Part shown: in pieces, positions 13,790 through 53,746 of the stretch | Layout of the letters: each line of letters starts with the position of its first letter | How positions within the stretch are numbered: the first letter of the stretch is position 1 | Assembly: GCA_034766995.1 (NCBI GenBank) | Contig: CM068318.1 | Location: 40,374,125 to 40,438,124 of the forward strand | Direction: 5' to 3' | Length of the DNA stretch: 64,000 bases | Source of the DNA: Acanthacorydalis orientalis | Lineage: Eukaryota; Arthropoda; Insecta; Megaloptera; Corydalidae | Position numbers and translations under genes: made by a program | The notes under the pieces: generated by a model | Seen by the model: only the letters and a program-made list of their open reading frames with translations | Told to the model about the DNA's origin: nothing | Database searches by the model: none

Positions 13790-14090
13790 TCCTTGTGTGT
13801 ATATATATATGCGCTTTGTGCCTTAACAGAAACCGATAAGTAATAAATCTATTTAGAAGTCATTTAAATATTTTCTATTGTCCTTATATATTGATTTATG
13901 CATATGTGCACATTTTTTTATCTTAGTAACAATGTGTGTGTGTATATATATGAAGAAAATGTTTATAATATTGTTATTAATGTACGTGTGTGTGCATTTT
14001 TGTCTCGGTAGAAACCGATATGTTATGTGTAATAGTTTAATTTAAAAAAATCATGTGTTTACCTCCTGTAATTTATATGCCTTTGAAACC
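13790..14090. repeat. Three-unit degenerate tandem repeat, period near 96-100 bp
   Basis: A GTGTGTRTATATAT-type stretch is followed by a 'TTTTxxCTxxGTAgAAACcgATA' word. That second word is seen in turn as CTTAACAGAAACCGATAAG, CTTAGTAACAATG and CTCGGTAGAAACCGATATG at about 13.82, 13.92 and 14.01 kb. Units are strongly diverged. Confidence 0.4.
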
Positions 14091-14124
14091 TTGAAATACT
14101 AAATAGGTTTGTATATGTGTATAC

Positions 14125-14127
<3 letters not shown>

Positions 14128-14189
<62 letters not shown>
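14128..14189. repeat. (AT)n microsatellite
   Basis: Pure TA dinucleotide run of about 62 bp. Confidence 0.95.
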
Positions 14190-14192
<3 letters not shown>

Positions 14193-15043
14193 GATTTGCT
14201 GTGACTTAAAAAGTGGTAAACATATTTGTAGAAATTTTCGTTACAGTATACAAAACTTATTTCTAAATACAGCAATTATTAGTTACTATCGTCCGGCTAT
14301 TTAATAGTGTTTATTGTACTACTAAATCTATCCACATTCGTAAATTAATTCGGAATAAATTTAATAAACATAGACAGATCCACTGGGGCAATAAACACTG
14401 CTAACTAGTGAGACTTAGTAGCAGTATTTAGTTATTGAAGATGGTCCATATATTTTATTTACGAATTAAATAACAACAAAGGATAATTTACCATCCAAAA
14501 AAGTCTAACAGTCCATCAAGATAAGTTGAATTAGGACAGCACAACGTTATCGCTTTGTTTTTAATTTAGAAAAAAAATTCTCACGGTCACCGAACATAAA
14601 GAAAAAAAATTTAGAAAACAAACGTTCGCTCATGATTAAGAACATTTCATATTTTTATTGGTAAGCGAATTGAAATTCTACTGCGTTTCTCAATTATTAG
14701 AAGAGGAGTATTCACAATATATCATTATATTACGATTTTGTATTGTAGTATACCATACGAACGGTATTCGCAAATTTGGTATATATGTGGGTATAATCTA
14801 CGATTTTCGTACTTCTAGTGTTACTTTTAACTGGATTTTGCAAGTATTTAGAGCCAGGTTTGTTACAAGAATCAACATGATGGAAAAACAAAATGTAAAT
14901 ATGTCGAACTCTTTCTCTGTTTAAAAATTTTTGGTTTTAAATTGAAATTCTGGTAATCAGATAAGAATTATTGATATTATAATGTAGGATCACTGAAAGT
15001 ATTTAATATCGTTGTAAATGTTGAATATTATAACTTTTCATTG

Positions 15044-15048
<5 letters not shown>

Positions 15049-15124
<76 letters not shown>
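15049..15124. repeat. (AT)n microsatellite
   Basis: Pure TA dinucleotide run of about 76 bp. Confidence 0.95.
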
Positions 15125-15137
<13 letters not shown>

Positions 15138-15455
15138 GAGAAAGAGAGATTAAGACGAAATTGAAAAATAGCGATAGCCTTGTTGATGCAATATAGTGAC
15201 ACTGATATTTTTTTATAATACTAGACAGTATGTTTGGTACTGTTAATAACCAATATCAATTTTGTACAATATATAAAGGTCAATAATAATATACAATATA
15301 ATATTCTAATTATATTTAATAAAATATAATGTAATAAAAATATTTTGCTATGTACGTATGTAAAATGTTATGTAGACATAATGACCAATTAGTGGCAAGA
15401 AAGGGAGAACGATTCAAGAAATACATACAAACACACAGGCATACATACATACATA

Positions 15456-15481
15456 AATATATATATATATATATATATATT

Positions 15482-15519
<38 letters not shown>
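15456..15519. repeat. (AT)n microsatellite with a central interruption
   Basis: Two TA runs separated by TTTATATTA, flanked on the left by a short CATA tetranucleotide run. Confidence 0.9.
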
Positions 15520-15523
<4 letters not shown>

Positions 15524-16105
15524 TTCGTGTATTAGTTCGTAATTTATTTTGTTCAGAAAAATTAAAGTTTAATTTTAAATTTTAATCATAACAAAATAAT
15601 TTAGTGAGTAACGCTATTTACGCGTCTTTCTTACAAAATAGATCTAGTACGTTACTTGTTATACGAAATGATTCTTGTTTATATTGCAGAGAAAATGTAT
15701 TATAACAAATTAACTATAAGAAATTATTATTTTTTAAGACATCTTCTTTTTACTTTAAATATCAACCTTTCGCTGTATTTTAAAGTATACTTCTTATAAA
15801 AACTTAAAGAACAAATTATTTAATACGAATTGAATAAAGAATCTTGAAAACTTATCGTAGAATATATGTAATTATATATATATATATAAATATATATATA
15901 AGGGAAGTTATATTCTTCAGTAATCTATATGATCTTATCAACAAAACAGTGTATAATCTCAAAATATAAGAATTATTTGAATATCATTTAAATTACTTTT
16001 TGGTAATTTGTGATGCTGGATTTTTTTTTTCAAGAATTTAACAGTAGAATCGTTTAGTATGTGTATTTTATATTTCAGACGATAGTATATAATTACAATA
16101 TTCAT

Positions 16106-16353
16106 TTAACCCTTTCGTTACTAACGGGATACATATGTCCGGCCGATTTTCAAAGATTCCCGTCGAGGAAATACTTTACATAGTGGACCAACTATAAAAT
16201 GTTGGACAAAATTTCCCAGGACTATATCTTTTATCTAAGATGTCGGAAAATTCTTGGACAATAATTTTGACCAATTTTAACTACCCCTTAACGCAATTAA
16301 TTACTATTTACCGAAATTAATCATAACAAAAAAAGTTGTATTTTAAGGGTTGA
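16106..16353. mobile_element. Possible piggyBac-type MITE (about 240 bp)
   Basis: Starts TTAA|CCCTTTCGTTACTA (CCC at 16110) and ends ATTTTAAGGG|TTGA (16349), so the ends can be read as imperfect inverted CCCTT repeats at a TTAA target with one mutated duplicate (TTGA). The interior is GC-richer than its surroundings and has no reading frame. The match between the ends is short. Confidence 0.4.
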
Positions 16354-16362
16354 TGCTCAGTG

Positions 16363-16366
<4 letters not shown>

Positions 16367-16422
<56 letters not shown>
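16367..16422. repeat. (AT)n microsatellite
   Basis: TA run of about 56 bp beginning about 14 bases after the possible piggyBac MITE end. Confidence 0.95.
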
Positions 16423-16424
<2 letters not shown>

Positions 16425-16849
16425 CATTGTACATGTGTGCATATACAAAAATAGAGTTAATGAGTGTATAATTCTTCACAAACATTATTACCTCTATATT
16501 TTTAGTGTAAACACTTTTTTTATTATATATTATTTTAGATTAATAGAATTCTTATCAAACAATAGTTAAACTTTGTCAAAAAGATGACTTTTTATAAATA
16601 AGATGACTTCAATATAGCATGTGCTCTTTGAAAAAATGCTAAGATTTTATCATTGTTATCAACTTTTGGTATTTTTCTAGTTTAAGAAGTTCAGAGATAA
16701 GATAGCTGTACATCAAAAAATCTACAATAAAATATTTAAGTCTGATTAAAAAATATAATCATCTCGTGGGAGGTAAATATTTGCATATAGTCCTATTAGC
16801 TGATAATATTAAAAGTCGATCAAAGAAATGATAATTTCGATTTATTTAC

Positions 16850-17150
16850 CAAGTTGTTGACTTGGTGTTGGTGTCTGCGTGTTCGGACATATTCTGTGAA
16901 CAAGCTGTTCTAGAAACAAGTTGAATTGAATTTGTCAACTAGTAAATATTTCAATTTCGGACTCGAAGTCCATCTCTATATTTGTCATTGCGAATCTGTC
17001 CGTTCAACGCGAATACCACTGCTTTGATCTCAAATATTGCAAGCGAACCAGGATGTTGTCAACTGTATATATGTACTGTTGCTAAGCAATAGGATAGATT
17101 TTTTGTTATTTAATATTGGCGATTGCAAGGTGAGAACATCCTTATTTTTT
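16850..17150. repeat. Dispersed repeat, copy 2 (unclassified)
   Basis: Collinear with 5560-5870: shared TAGAAACAAGTTG, AATTTGT, TTTCAATTTC, TTTGTTATTTAAT and GAACATCC-like words in the same order. It is GC-richer than copy 1 and perhaps less decayed. No transposase is recognisable. Confidence 0.45.
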
Positions 17151-19299
17151 TCAATTGGATTTATTTATTTATTACAAATACAATAAGACTGGCAACAAAT
17201 TATGTATTAGATAAATTCAGATCGATTTCATAACACTGTTAGATAAACCTATTTATACATCAATAATAGACCACCGAATATTTGAATCTGTTTCGAAATT
17301 GACAACCATATCTTTAAACAATACTGTCTGAAGTGACAGCACAAAATATGCTTAAATTGAACGTACGTGGGTATACACGTATCTGTTTTAATCTTATATT
17401 CAAATTCCTATAAAACCCTGCCTTTGAATTATCTCACGAAAAAAATATACTGCCCCGTGTATATTTTTTGCCATTATTTTTTTTTCTTGTTCGGCACTGG
17501 TCTGAAGCGATTCATGAACAAATTTCAATGCACTTCCACACGGGAGGAATATATTTTTTTAAAGTAACGAGTGGTCCTTTTTATTATTTATTTCGTGATG
17601 TGTTCAGATTTTATGGGGTTTTGTTGGAGTTGTGGTCTGTTGTTTATTGTGCACTGAGTTGAGATTGTTTTCGAAAAAATGATTATTCGTTTTTGGTCGT
17701 CCGGTCAATTTCGTAATACGGTCTTTATACAAAAATCTTGTTATTTTTACTTATTCTGTTTATTTTTTTTTGAGTTTTATAAGCAGTTCTCTTGTATACT
17801 CAAATGCGAATGGTCGATTTTTTTAAATTTAGGAAAATCGTTTTGTTATTAGATGTATATTAAAAAAAACATATAGAATAAAATATTGTTTTAATGCATA
17901 CATCGAACAATAATATTTTTATGTTTCTAGAGAATTACTATTTAGGATTCGAAAAAGCTCTACCGTACATTTTATATTCATATATAAAAAATCTTAACTC
18001 AATAATACTCACACTGTATCGATTATTTTTCCGTTTCATTTTTGTCCTGAACTTAAAAGATATATAGTATCTTTCTAAATAGTTAATTTTAATGAAAAAT
18101 GTTTTTAGAGGATATAAAATCCACCATTTAAATTTTGTTTTATAATTTATAAACTTGTACAAATGTATAAATAGTAAACGTATATGTATTTAAAAACATA
18201 TATGAAAGATATAAATATTTTGTATTTTTGTTATCAACAACGACAGTATCTAAGAGTCTAAATTCGTTTATAAAAAAATGAGATTGCGTTACTTAAGACT
18301 TGTAACAATTTCTTTAAAGAGAGGAAGACTAATTGGTTCGTGAATAAAAAAGTGTTTGATTATTCAATTGATTTTTCGTCTGAGTAATTAAATCAATTAC
18401 CACTTAAATTTCATATTGCATTTTTTTCTCTCTAAGAGTAAATATATTGCAATCGAGTCTATCCAGTGACGGTTTGTTTTTAAACAAATCTCAACTCACT
18501 ACTCAACCACTATTTTACTCATTCAAATCTTATATTTAACGAACAATTAGTGAAATAATTAAATACAAGCACATACAAATACACAAGAGAACATCAAACA
18601 AATAAATTATAAAAAGGCCACCGAAAAAAACAATATAAATACAGTTTCTTCTTAGTATTCACAGTAAATATACTAGTTTCTCGATTCATGTGCGGTTCAG
18701 TTCGAATTTACACTTGTGCCATTTTTTACTATGAATACTGTAATTAATCTAATTTACAATATTTACGATTACATGTGATAAATGTACATTTCACCTAATT
18801 TACAAATTGAAACCAGCGCGATATATATTTGCACAATTATATCGATCTGTTAATACATACAGATATACATATAAAAAATATATATACATACATATGTATG
18901 TGCTCATTGCTAAACGTCAAATTCTGAAATATTCTATATTTTTTTTCAACTCATCCAATTAAATTATCGAACATATAAGAAATGGTTGAATAGAATTGTG
19001 AAATATATAAACTATCGCGTATATCTATATTTTCTGCAGCATAAAATAGAATTAGAACGGTTAAAACTTGTTAATATCTGTAAATATATATCCAGCAGTT
19101 TCATAAATGTAGGTAAAATTATATGTAGTGCATTCAAAGACTAGGAATAAGACAAAGCATTAACTTTATTTATATTATTAAACTATTTTCTAATGTTATT
19201 TATGTATTTGGAAAAAAATTCCACGAAAATAACTAAAACGACAAATTAATATTTCAAAATTTCATTAAACGCTTTTCAATTAAATCCAAATCTTATCAA

Positions 19300-21640
19300 A
19301 AATATTGAATCTAATCGAACGACTGACAATGATAAAAATAATTGAGATAACAACTAAAAAAAAACATTAAATTGTTATAAATTCTAAACAAAACTGTTAA
19401 ACAAATCTTCTATTACGGATAAAGATTTCAGAATTAAATTTCTATCGAGACTTTTTATATATTCTTCCATTATCAGTATTATTTATAATAAAAAATAATT
19501 TCAATTAACAAAATAAACTGAAACGTACTTTAATATTTAAATAAAAAAAGTCAGATTATTATTATAAAATATAAAAAATAAATAAATTCGATTAAATTGT
19601 TTCAATCAATAAAAAGCAGTTTTTTTTAAAAAAAAATCGAAAAATCTATATACTCTAATTAATTAGGAGACAAAAATGGATTTTATAATTAATCATTAAT
19701 AATAAAATAATATGTGACTAATTGTTATTATTATATAACATAAAAATGAATTAAATTACGATAAATATTTCTTTAAAGTTGATACTAATAAAACGTAACC
19801 TTTTCCAAAAACAAGAAATAAACTTACAAAAAAAATGTTAGGGCAGACAATAAAACAAAAAATTAAATATATCAATATTATATTTGAATTAAATTAAATG
19901 AGAGTTTGAAATAAATCTCATATAAATGAAAATAATATCATATTTTTAATGTTTAAAAAAGATTAAACTTATGCTTATTGAAAAAAAAAAACAAACAAAG
20001 TATTTAAATTCTAACCAAGTTGTAAATAAAAAATCGTTTAAAATAACAAAATTTAATTCCTTTACTAATCTTAAAACGAAATTAACTGATAATTAGGAAA
20101 ATATTTTACATAATTTTAAAAGAATATTAGATATCTTTTTTAATGCTTAAATGAATTAAATATTATATCTTTTTAAAAAAAATTAAACAATTTTACCAAT
20201 TTATAGATAAAAAAGATGTTTAGAACCAATCAATAAACTGATAAATAATATAATTTTACTACTCTTAGATCAAAATCTATTGATAATTATTATATAAATA
20301 TGTTGAAAAATATTTAACGTCGTTTAAAAATAATACTATATATATATTTTGATATTTAAGCTACTGAAACGTAAGAATTCGAGTTGAAACATTCTTATAT
20401 AACCTAAAAATGATTGATTTTGAGAGATTTTCAAACTTTAAACGATTAAAACGTATTCTTTTTTAAAAAAATCGAAATATCTAATCAATTCACTGGTAAA
20501 AATAATTTTGCAAATAATTATTAAACTTAAACTAAAAGATCATCACTAACCGTAAAATAAAAATAACTGGTATTCGTGTAATTAGATGTTTTAAATTTAA
20601 AATACAGTCTAACCAACCTAATAAAATATCATATTTTTATAGTTTAAATTAATAAAACACATTTACAGAGTGATTTTTTCTATAATATAATCTAGTAACT
20701 ATTTATTTTATTTTTGATGATTTTTCAAACTTACAAACGAATTATTTTTGTAAAAAAATTCTACATGTCCACAAAGTATAAGCAAATGTCAGATAGTAAA
20801 TAGTTTTGCAATAAGCCATCACACACAAAAATGAAATACCATTTCTAATCTTAAAAATTATTGGTAATCTCTATTTTCACTTTAACCTAACAAGAATCTT
20901 AATCATTAGTCATTTTAAAGACGTAGAAACTTGATTTCTTTAAATATTCAGTTTAAAATAAATTAGTAATTATTTAAATATTTAAATTGATTTTTCTACG
21001 GAATCAAAATATTTACCTTCTAACTTAAAAATAAAAAATAATTTTAGGGCGGAGATAAAAAAGTATACACCGTCATCAACAATATTAATTAAAACTAACT
21101 GCTAATTAAAAAAAAACATTTTACTCGATAAAAAACGCTATATTTTTTCAAGTTTAGATAAACAAACCGAAGCTTTGTTAAAAAATCCAAATATTTACAA
21201 TCTAATCGACTTGTAGATAGAAAACTATTTTGCAACAAATTATTAAAGAGATAGTAGAATATTATTATCTAACTTAAAATCAAAATAACTGATATTATTC
21301 GCTTGAAATATATTTTATACAAGTTTAATGTTTCAACTAATAAACTATAACAATTTTCGAAAAATCAAAGATTTAAAGCCTAACCAACTTACAGATAAAA
21401 ATAGTTTCATAATAAATTAACATCCAAAAAAATAACAAGACGCCGTTACTAATTTTAAAATCACTTAACGTATTTTTAATAAGTTTTTTTAGATTTAACT
21501 ATAATTTATATATCATTAGTGATATTATTATTTTTTAGTAGTCAACAAAATGTAATATGTTCCCAAGGATCCAAATAAAACTTTCCAACTTTCAAATAAA
21601 AAACGACAGAATTTACAGACTTCACTAGATCTGTTATTGA
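19300..21640. repeat. Cryptic degenerate tandem array, period near 180 bp
   Basis: A landmark recurs: an A-run with 'AAATC' or similar, then A-rich words, then 'CTAACCAACTTacAGATAAAAAT(A/G)GTTT(T/C)G', then 'AATTATTAA', then 'TTACTAATcTTAAAATcAAAATAACTGATA'. The clearest copies are near 21000, 21179, 21360 and 21542 (spacing about 180), with weaker ones near 19625, 19800, 19985, 20175, 20466 and 20750. Units are highly diverged and AT-rich, with no reading frame. Some intervals (about 250-290) do not fit exactly. Confidence 0.5.
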
Positions 21641-21682
21641 TTTCAAAACTAATATTTTATTTACTTCTAACTTATATTACAG

Positions 21683-21734
<52 letters not shown>
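21683..21734. repeat. (AT)n microsatellite
   Basis: Pure TA run of about 52 bp at the right end of the degenerate tandem array. Confidence 0.95.
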
Positions 21735-21738
<4 letters not shown>

Positions 21739-22736
21739 TTTTTTAGATTGAAATATATTTTGCATACAACAAGTAAGATAAAAAAACCATTAACGTCGAC
21801 TAAATTAAAAAAATATTCGAATGAAAGAAAAAATAGAACATTTATTACAAAAACGTCAAAACGAACATTCCTAATTGCTTCGTTTAATAACAATGAGATT
21901 TTAGATAAAGACCGAATTAATTACAGGCCTTATATATATATATATATATGTATGCATGAGGTCAATTACTTGAAAAAATCAATATATGAGTACTGAAAAA
22001 ATAATGGAATAAATGTATCGATGGAAAATTTTAATTTACTAATTGAGGAACTAAGTAATAGAAATCTGTAAAAAAACACACATTTAACTAACGAAACGAA
22101 CTCGAAGCGTTTTACAAATACATTTATCAAGCAGTGCTAATAATTTATTCCTCGCCTATGAAGCATCTATTAAAGTATGATTATTTTATTTACTCTTTTA
22201 AATATATAAAAGCTTAATAATTAATTTGTGCATAGTACAATCATTTTGACATGAAATAGATAGAAATGACATCTTTTTTTGATACACATATAAACAATGC
22301 TAGACGACAGACAGAGAAAAGATCCGTTTCTGTCACTTTAACATTAATCATGTTATGATTATAAACTTTTATCATATAGCAGCAGACTTATCATTGAGAG
22401 ATATATACAAAATAGTGCAAATTGTAAGCGAGATTGGTAAAACGCGAATGTAAATATTTTACAAAAATGTCCGTACTTGGGTTACAAATGGCGGGTTTCT
22501 GGGGCACTGATACCGTCTCTTCATTTATTTTTCATTGGTCATCGATACATAATCATTTATTATTTTTTTACTGCGTACTTAACAGCAGTTTGATTGATTT
22601 TGTATGTTTTATTTCTTAACATATATAAACAGGTTAATTCAATTCGAAACAATTGATATATTGGTAGGTTGTAGGGTGTAGATGTGCTTTTGCGACGCTT
22701 TTAAGTGTAAAATTACTGGCTAAATGTGCTTATATT

Positions 22737-22737
<1 letters not shown>

Positions 22738-22784
<47 letters not shown>
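22738..22784. repeat. (AT)n microsatellite
   Basis: Pure TA run of about 47 bp. Confidence 0.95.
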
Positions 22785-22787
<3 letters not shown>

Positions 22788-23797
22788 TCAATTCTTATAC
22801 AATATATATATAAGTGATTTTGGCTCGATTTTAGCATGTATATATATATTAATGAATGCAAAAGTATAAAAATTTATTTTGATATACAGATTTTAATCTT
22901 AAAATATTACATTTAATACACGATCTCTCAATTTTAAGTCTACACATTGTTCGTTTAAATTATTATCAAATACAAAACCTTAAACGTACATATTTAAAAT
23001 CTAAATTTTGACTAGTTGTTTTTTTTTTGTAATTTTACTTATTTATATTCTGTTATCATTTCAATCAAAAGATCAAAACAATTGTTATTATTTCTTATAT
23101 AATTCTGAATGTTTCGAACATTCAAATGGCATATATATATATTTATATATTAATGATCTTAAATTTTCTTTGAAAATTCATATAAAACATTCCAACAACC
23201 GACCAGTAATATCAATCAATGGTGTATTGAACTACTGAAACGTATCAAATCTGACCGTGACATATTAAATATATTGTGTAGAATCTTTTTTTTTTATTAT
23301 TTCGCTCCAACTTGGTTACTTTAACCGAGCTGTTACCAATACGGATTAAAAGTATTTATCAAACAACATACACGTTCATTAAGAAGTCATACGAAACGAT
23401 GTTTCCAACAAGAAAAAACATTGAAAAAACATCTCTTTTTCAACTGTACATCAACATCCATTTCATAATATAAACATTTACGCTCTTCACATTTCCACAA
23501 GAACGCCAAACGAAATTGATATCTGTTTGACAGACATATAGAAACATGCCAAGCATATATTTTTTTTTTTTGATTTACATTCCAATAAATGTGGACGAAG
23601 AAACTTCGAAAATCATGCAAGAGATACTTGAGGCGTATGTCGAATTGCTTTATTTTATTTGTATATTTGATTACTTGTTTGAGAAACAACAAATTGTGGC
23701 GACAATTCCGTGACGGTGTACTGCAAGCGAGATTGTGAAAATTGCAGCGACGGAACGCGCGAATCCGACATATTGTGTCGTCTCACAACGGAAGCGT

Positions 23798-23803
23798 TTT
23801 ATT
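23798..23803 (-). promoter_or_regulatory. Candidate Syt14 polyadenylation signal (AATAAA)
   Basis: AATAAA on the minus strand about 50 bases after the Syt14 stop (23854-23856), in a locally GC-richer stretch at 23700-23850 that reads like a short 3'UTR. Confidence 0.45.
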
Positions 23804-23853
23804 AAGTTGAGATAAGACGCGACGGCAAGTGACGTCGAAATGTTTGCAGGTTT

Positions 23854-51512
<27,659 letters not shown>

Positions 51513-51556
51513 CTGTTAATATCATATTAAATACTGGCATGTGCGTGTTCACATAG

Positions 51557-51558
<2 letters not shown>

Positions 51559-51601
<43 letters not shown>

Positions 51602-51605
51602 TAAT
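51559..51605. repeat. (AT)n microsatellite
   Basis: TA run of about 45 bp directly upstream of the Syt14 exon at 51413-51512. Confidence 0.95.
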
Positions 51606-51869
51606 CACTAAAAGCAATCATGGTTGTGTGAATTAAAAAATCGAACTTTTTTCAATCTAACCAAATTTAACTTTTATTTTCTTATATTTTTATTTAAGTT
51701 ACAGTTATTATTTTTTCTGAGATATGATTATTAAAAAAAGATATTTAATGCAATATTTATGTTCAATTTAGTGACACATGATGGGATAAGAAGTAAATGA
51801 AGAGATAGAAGTGGGAAGTGTAAATAAAAATCATATCTTTCACAAATGATTGTTTCATTCAATTAAAAA

Positions 51870-52378
51870 ATCATAACAAATTGCTGATCAAAAATTATCA
51901 ATAGTTCATTATTGGATATATTTTTTGTTAGTTATGTGTATTTCGACGGTAATTCTATCAACTTCATAGCGCAGTCTTAAAATGTTTTGTGTATACAGTC
52001 ACAGAACCTAAATTAAATTATGAAATTATCGAAGTGCAAATTCGAGTGCAAACGAGAGAACTTATCTTGCCATTCTTAAGAGATAAATGTACAAAGATAT
52101 AGAAAAATCTAATCAAAATATTCTAAATCAGCTATTGAACATTTTTGGTCATAAAGATTTTTTTTATAGATTTTGAAATATTTATTAATTGATAAATACA
52201 GGCATTTACAAATGAATTATACATTCTTCCGAAAATAACAACTTCAGATCAAAAATGTTCAATAATTAATTATTATTAATAATTTTAAATTCTTGCTTGT
52301 GCGCGTTTCAATGACAGTTAATATCTTCAGAGCCTTCAAGTATACATAAATTCAAAAAAAACAACGCCAAGGTATACA
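51870..52378. mobile_element. Fold-back MITE, two half copies
   Basis: First piece (51885-51985): TGATCAAAAATTATCAATAG, TTATGTGTATTTCGACGGTA, ATCAACTTCATAGCGCAG. Second (52245-52378): ATCAAAAATGTTCAATAAT, TGTGCGCGTTTCAATGACAG, ATCTTCAGAGCCTTCAAG, ACGCCAAGGTATAC. Mariner copy C4 begins at the CCAAGGTATACA word of the MITE core. Confidence 0.55.
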
Positions 52379-52545
52379 TTAGGATGGTAGAAAAATAATT
52401 CCGGTTTATGACCTTCAAATTCATATACAATTTTCTCTTTTTTAATTTTTCTAACTTTTTTAAGTGGTCTCAGAACTGTTGGATGGCTGACGTCTAAGAA
52501 CTCATACAGAAATAGCTTTTATTTGCTTCTTTTTCATCGAAGTGT
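52379..52545 (-). mobile_element. Cecropia-type mariner deletion derivative, fragment C4
   Basis: Left end TTAGGATGGTAGAAAAATAA, then the same 3'-segment/HTH deletion join as C1, C2, C3 and C5 (minus strand: SHPTVLRPLKKV, then the GAATTTGAAGGTCATAAACC segment). The copy is cut before the N-terminal half. Confidence 0.7.
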
Positions 52546-52721
52546 GACGGCACAAGAAGTAAAAATGTTTCTTCTATGATGGAATTTGGAACCTCATTGA
52601 GAATTGAACAGAGTAATTAGAAAAATTCTGGAGAAAATTATGTATAAATGACCTTCATAAAAATCCTGTATGTAGATTACGAGCTTTTTATTTCTTAAAT
52701 ATCACTTAACTTGTTTACTTT

Positions 52722-52726
<5 letters not shown>

Positions 52727-52781
<55 letters not shown>
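52727..52781. repeat. (AT)n microsatellite
   Basis: Pure TA run of about 55 bp. Confidence 0.95.
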
Positions 52782-52783
<2 letters not shown>

Positions 52784-52918
52784 TTATCAAAAGAATAAAT
52801 AAAAATATAAATTGTCAAATTATAATTGAAACTTAAGTAAAAATATGGGAAAATTAAATTTAAATCGAAATACTATGAAAAGAATTTGATTTTTTATTCA
52901 TTTGAGTATGATTGATTC

Positions 52919-52924
<6 letters not shown>

Positions 52925-52983
<59 letters not shown>

Positions 52984-52995
52984 AGAGAGAGAGAA
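52925..52995. repeat. Palindromic compound microsatellite (TC)n(TA)n(GA)n
   Basis: (TC) about 12 units, then (TA) about 15 units, then AGAGAGA. The GA side is the reverse complement of the TC side, so the whole can fold into a hairpin. Confidence 0.92.
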
Positions 52996-53214
52996 CCTTG
53001 TATAAAATGAGATACACTGAAATTACTCATTTTTTAATAAAATTCGAGCTCTTTTCATAATATTTTTGTTATCTACAGTTCTATTTAGAAACTCGAATAC
53101 ATTTTATTAAAGAGTTTCTCGACATCCACGTCCACTACAAATTTGCTGATTTCTCAATTTCAATCATCATTTCTTTCAAGAAAATCGAAATGATAAACTG
53201 TTCAATTAATCAAG

Positions 53215-53500
53215 TTCAATGTTCCTTTCACAAACTAATTCTTTATCCAACCCACAAATCACAAAAAAAATCGATTAGAAATGTTCAGTGAGTGATAATT
53301 TATTCAACATTTTTGACCAGAAAAAAAGGCGGATTGTGAACAGAAATTTGTCTCTACCTTTTCTATAATTTCTGAAACCAAGGTCCAATATTATTTCTTT
53401 CTATAAAATCTAATAAAAGTATGTTGATGGCTTGTGTAGAATGAAAAATAATTTATTTATGTAAGCAAATTTAGCCACAGCGTCAAAACTGTATTGCATG
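53215..53500. mobile_element. Fold-back MITE, rearranged copy
   Basis: TTTCACAAACTAATTC, CCACAAATCACAAAAAAAAT, GAAATGTTCAGTGAGTGATA, ATTTATTCAACATTTTTGAC and a further terminal word AAATTTAGCCACAGCGTCAA at 53466. The core is missing: the two outer arms are almost directly joined. Confidence 0.55.
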
Positions 53501-53746
53501 TGTAAAAAATCAATATTCAATTGAAGCTCGAGAAATTAGAATGAAATATAATCTTTTATTCTGGAACAGTTTTCTTGTCTTGTAAGAGATTAAAACCAGA
53601 TATAAACGACATATGTTTTTAGTTTATTTGTTTAGAAAAATCCCCTGACATTATTTTCAAAAGGCAAATTTATTATCAATTTCGTTCTGACGTTGTGGCT
53701 AAATTCGATACTATTATATTTAGAGACCCGAGATACAGAAAAATAT

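Larger units (their letters stand above)
9640..23780. other. Gene-poor AT-rich region between BPNT1 and Syt14
   Basis: No coding exon recognised over about 14 kb. The contents I can support are many (AT)n arrays, two half-copies of the fold-back MITE at 10.37-10.79 kb, a three-unit degenerate repeat at 13.8-14.1 kb, a possible piggyBac-type MITE at 16.11-16.35 kb, a dispersed repeat at 16.85-17.15 kb and a cryptic tandem array at 19.3-21.6 kb. Open frames of 60-119 codons are mostly low-complexity Ile/Tyr translations of TA repeats. Confidence 0.6.

Noticed and set aside
17367..17662. Overlapping 64-66-codon plus-strand frames
   Set aside because: Low-complexity Phe/Leu/Tyr composition, no motif, no splice context; likely chance.
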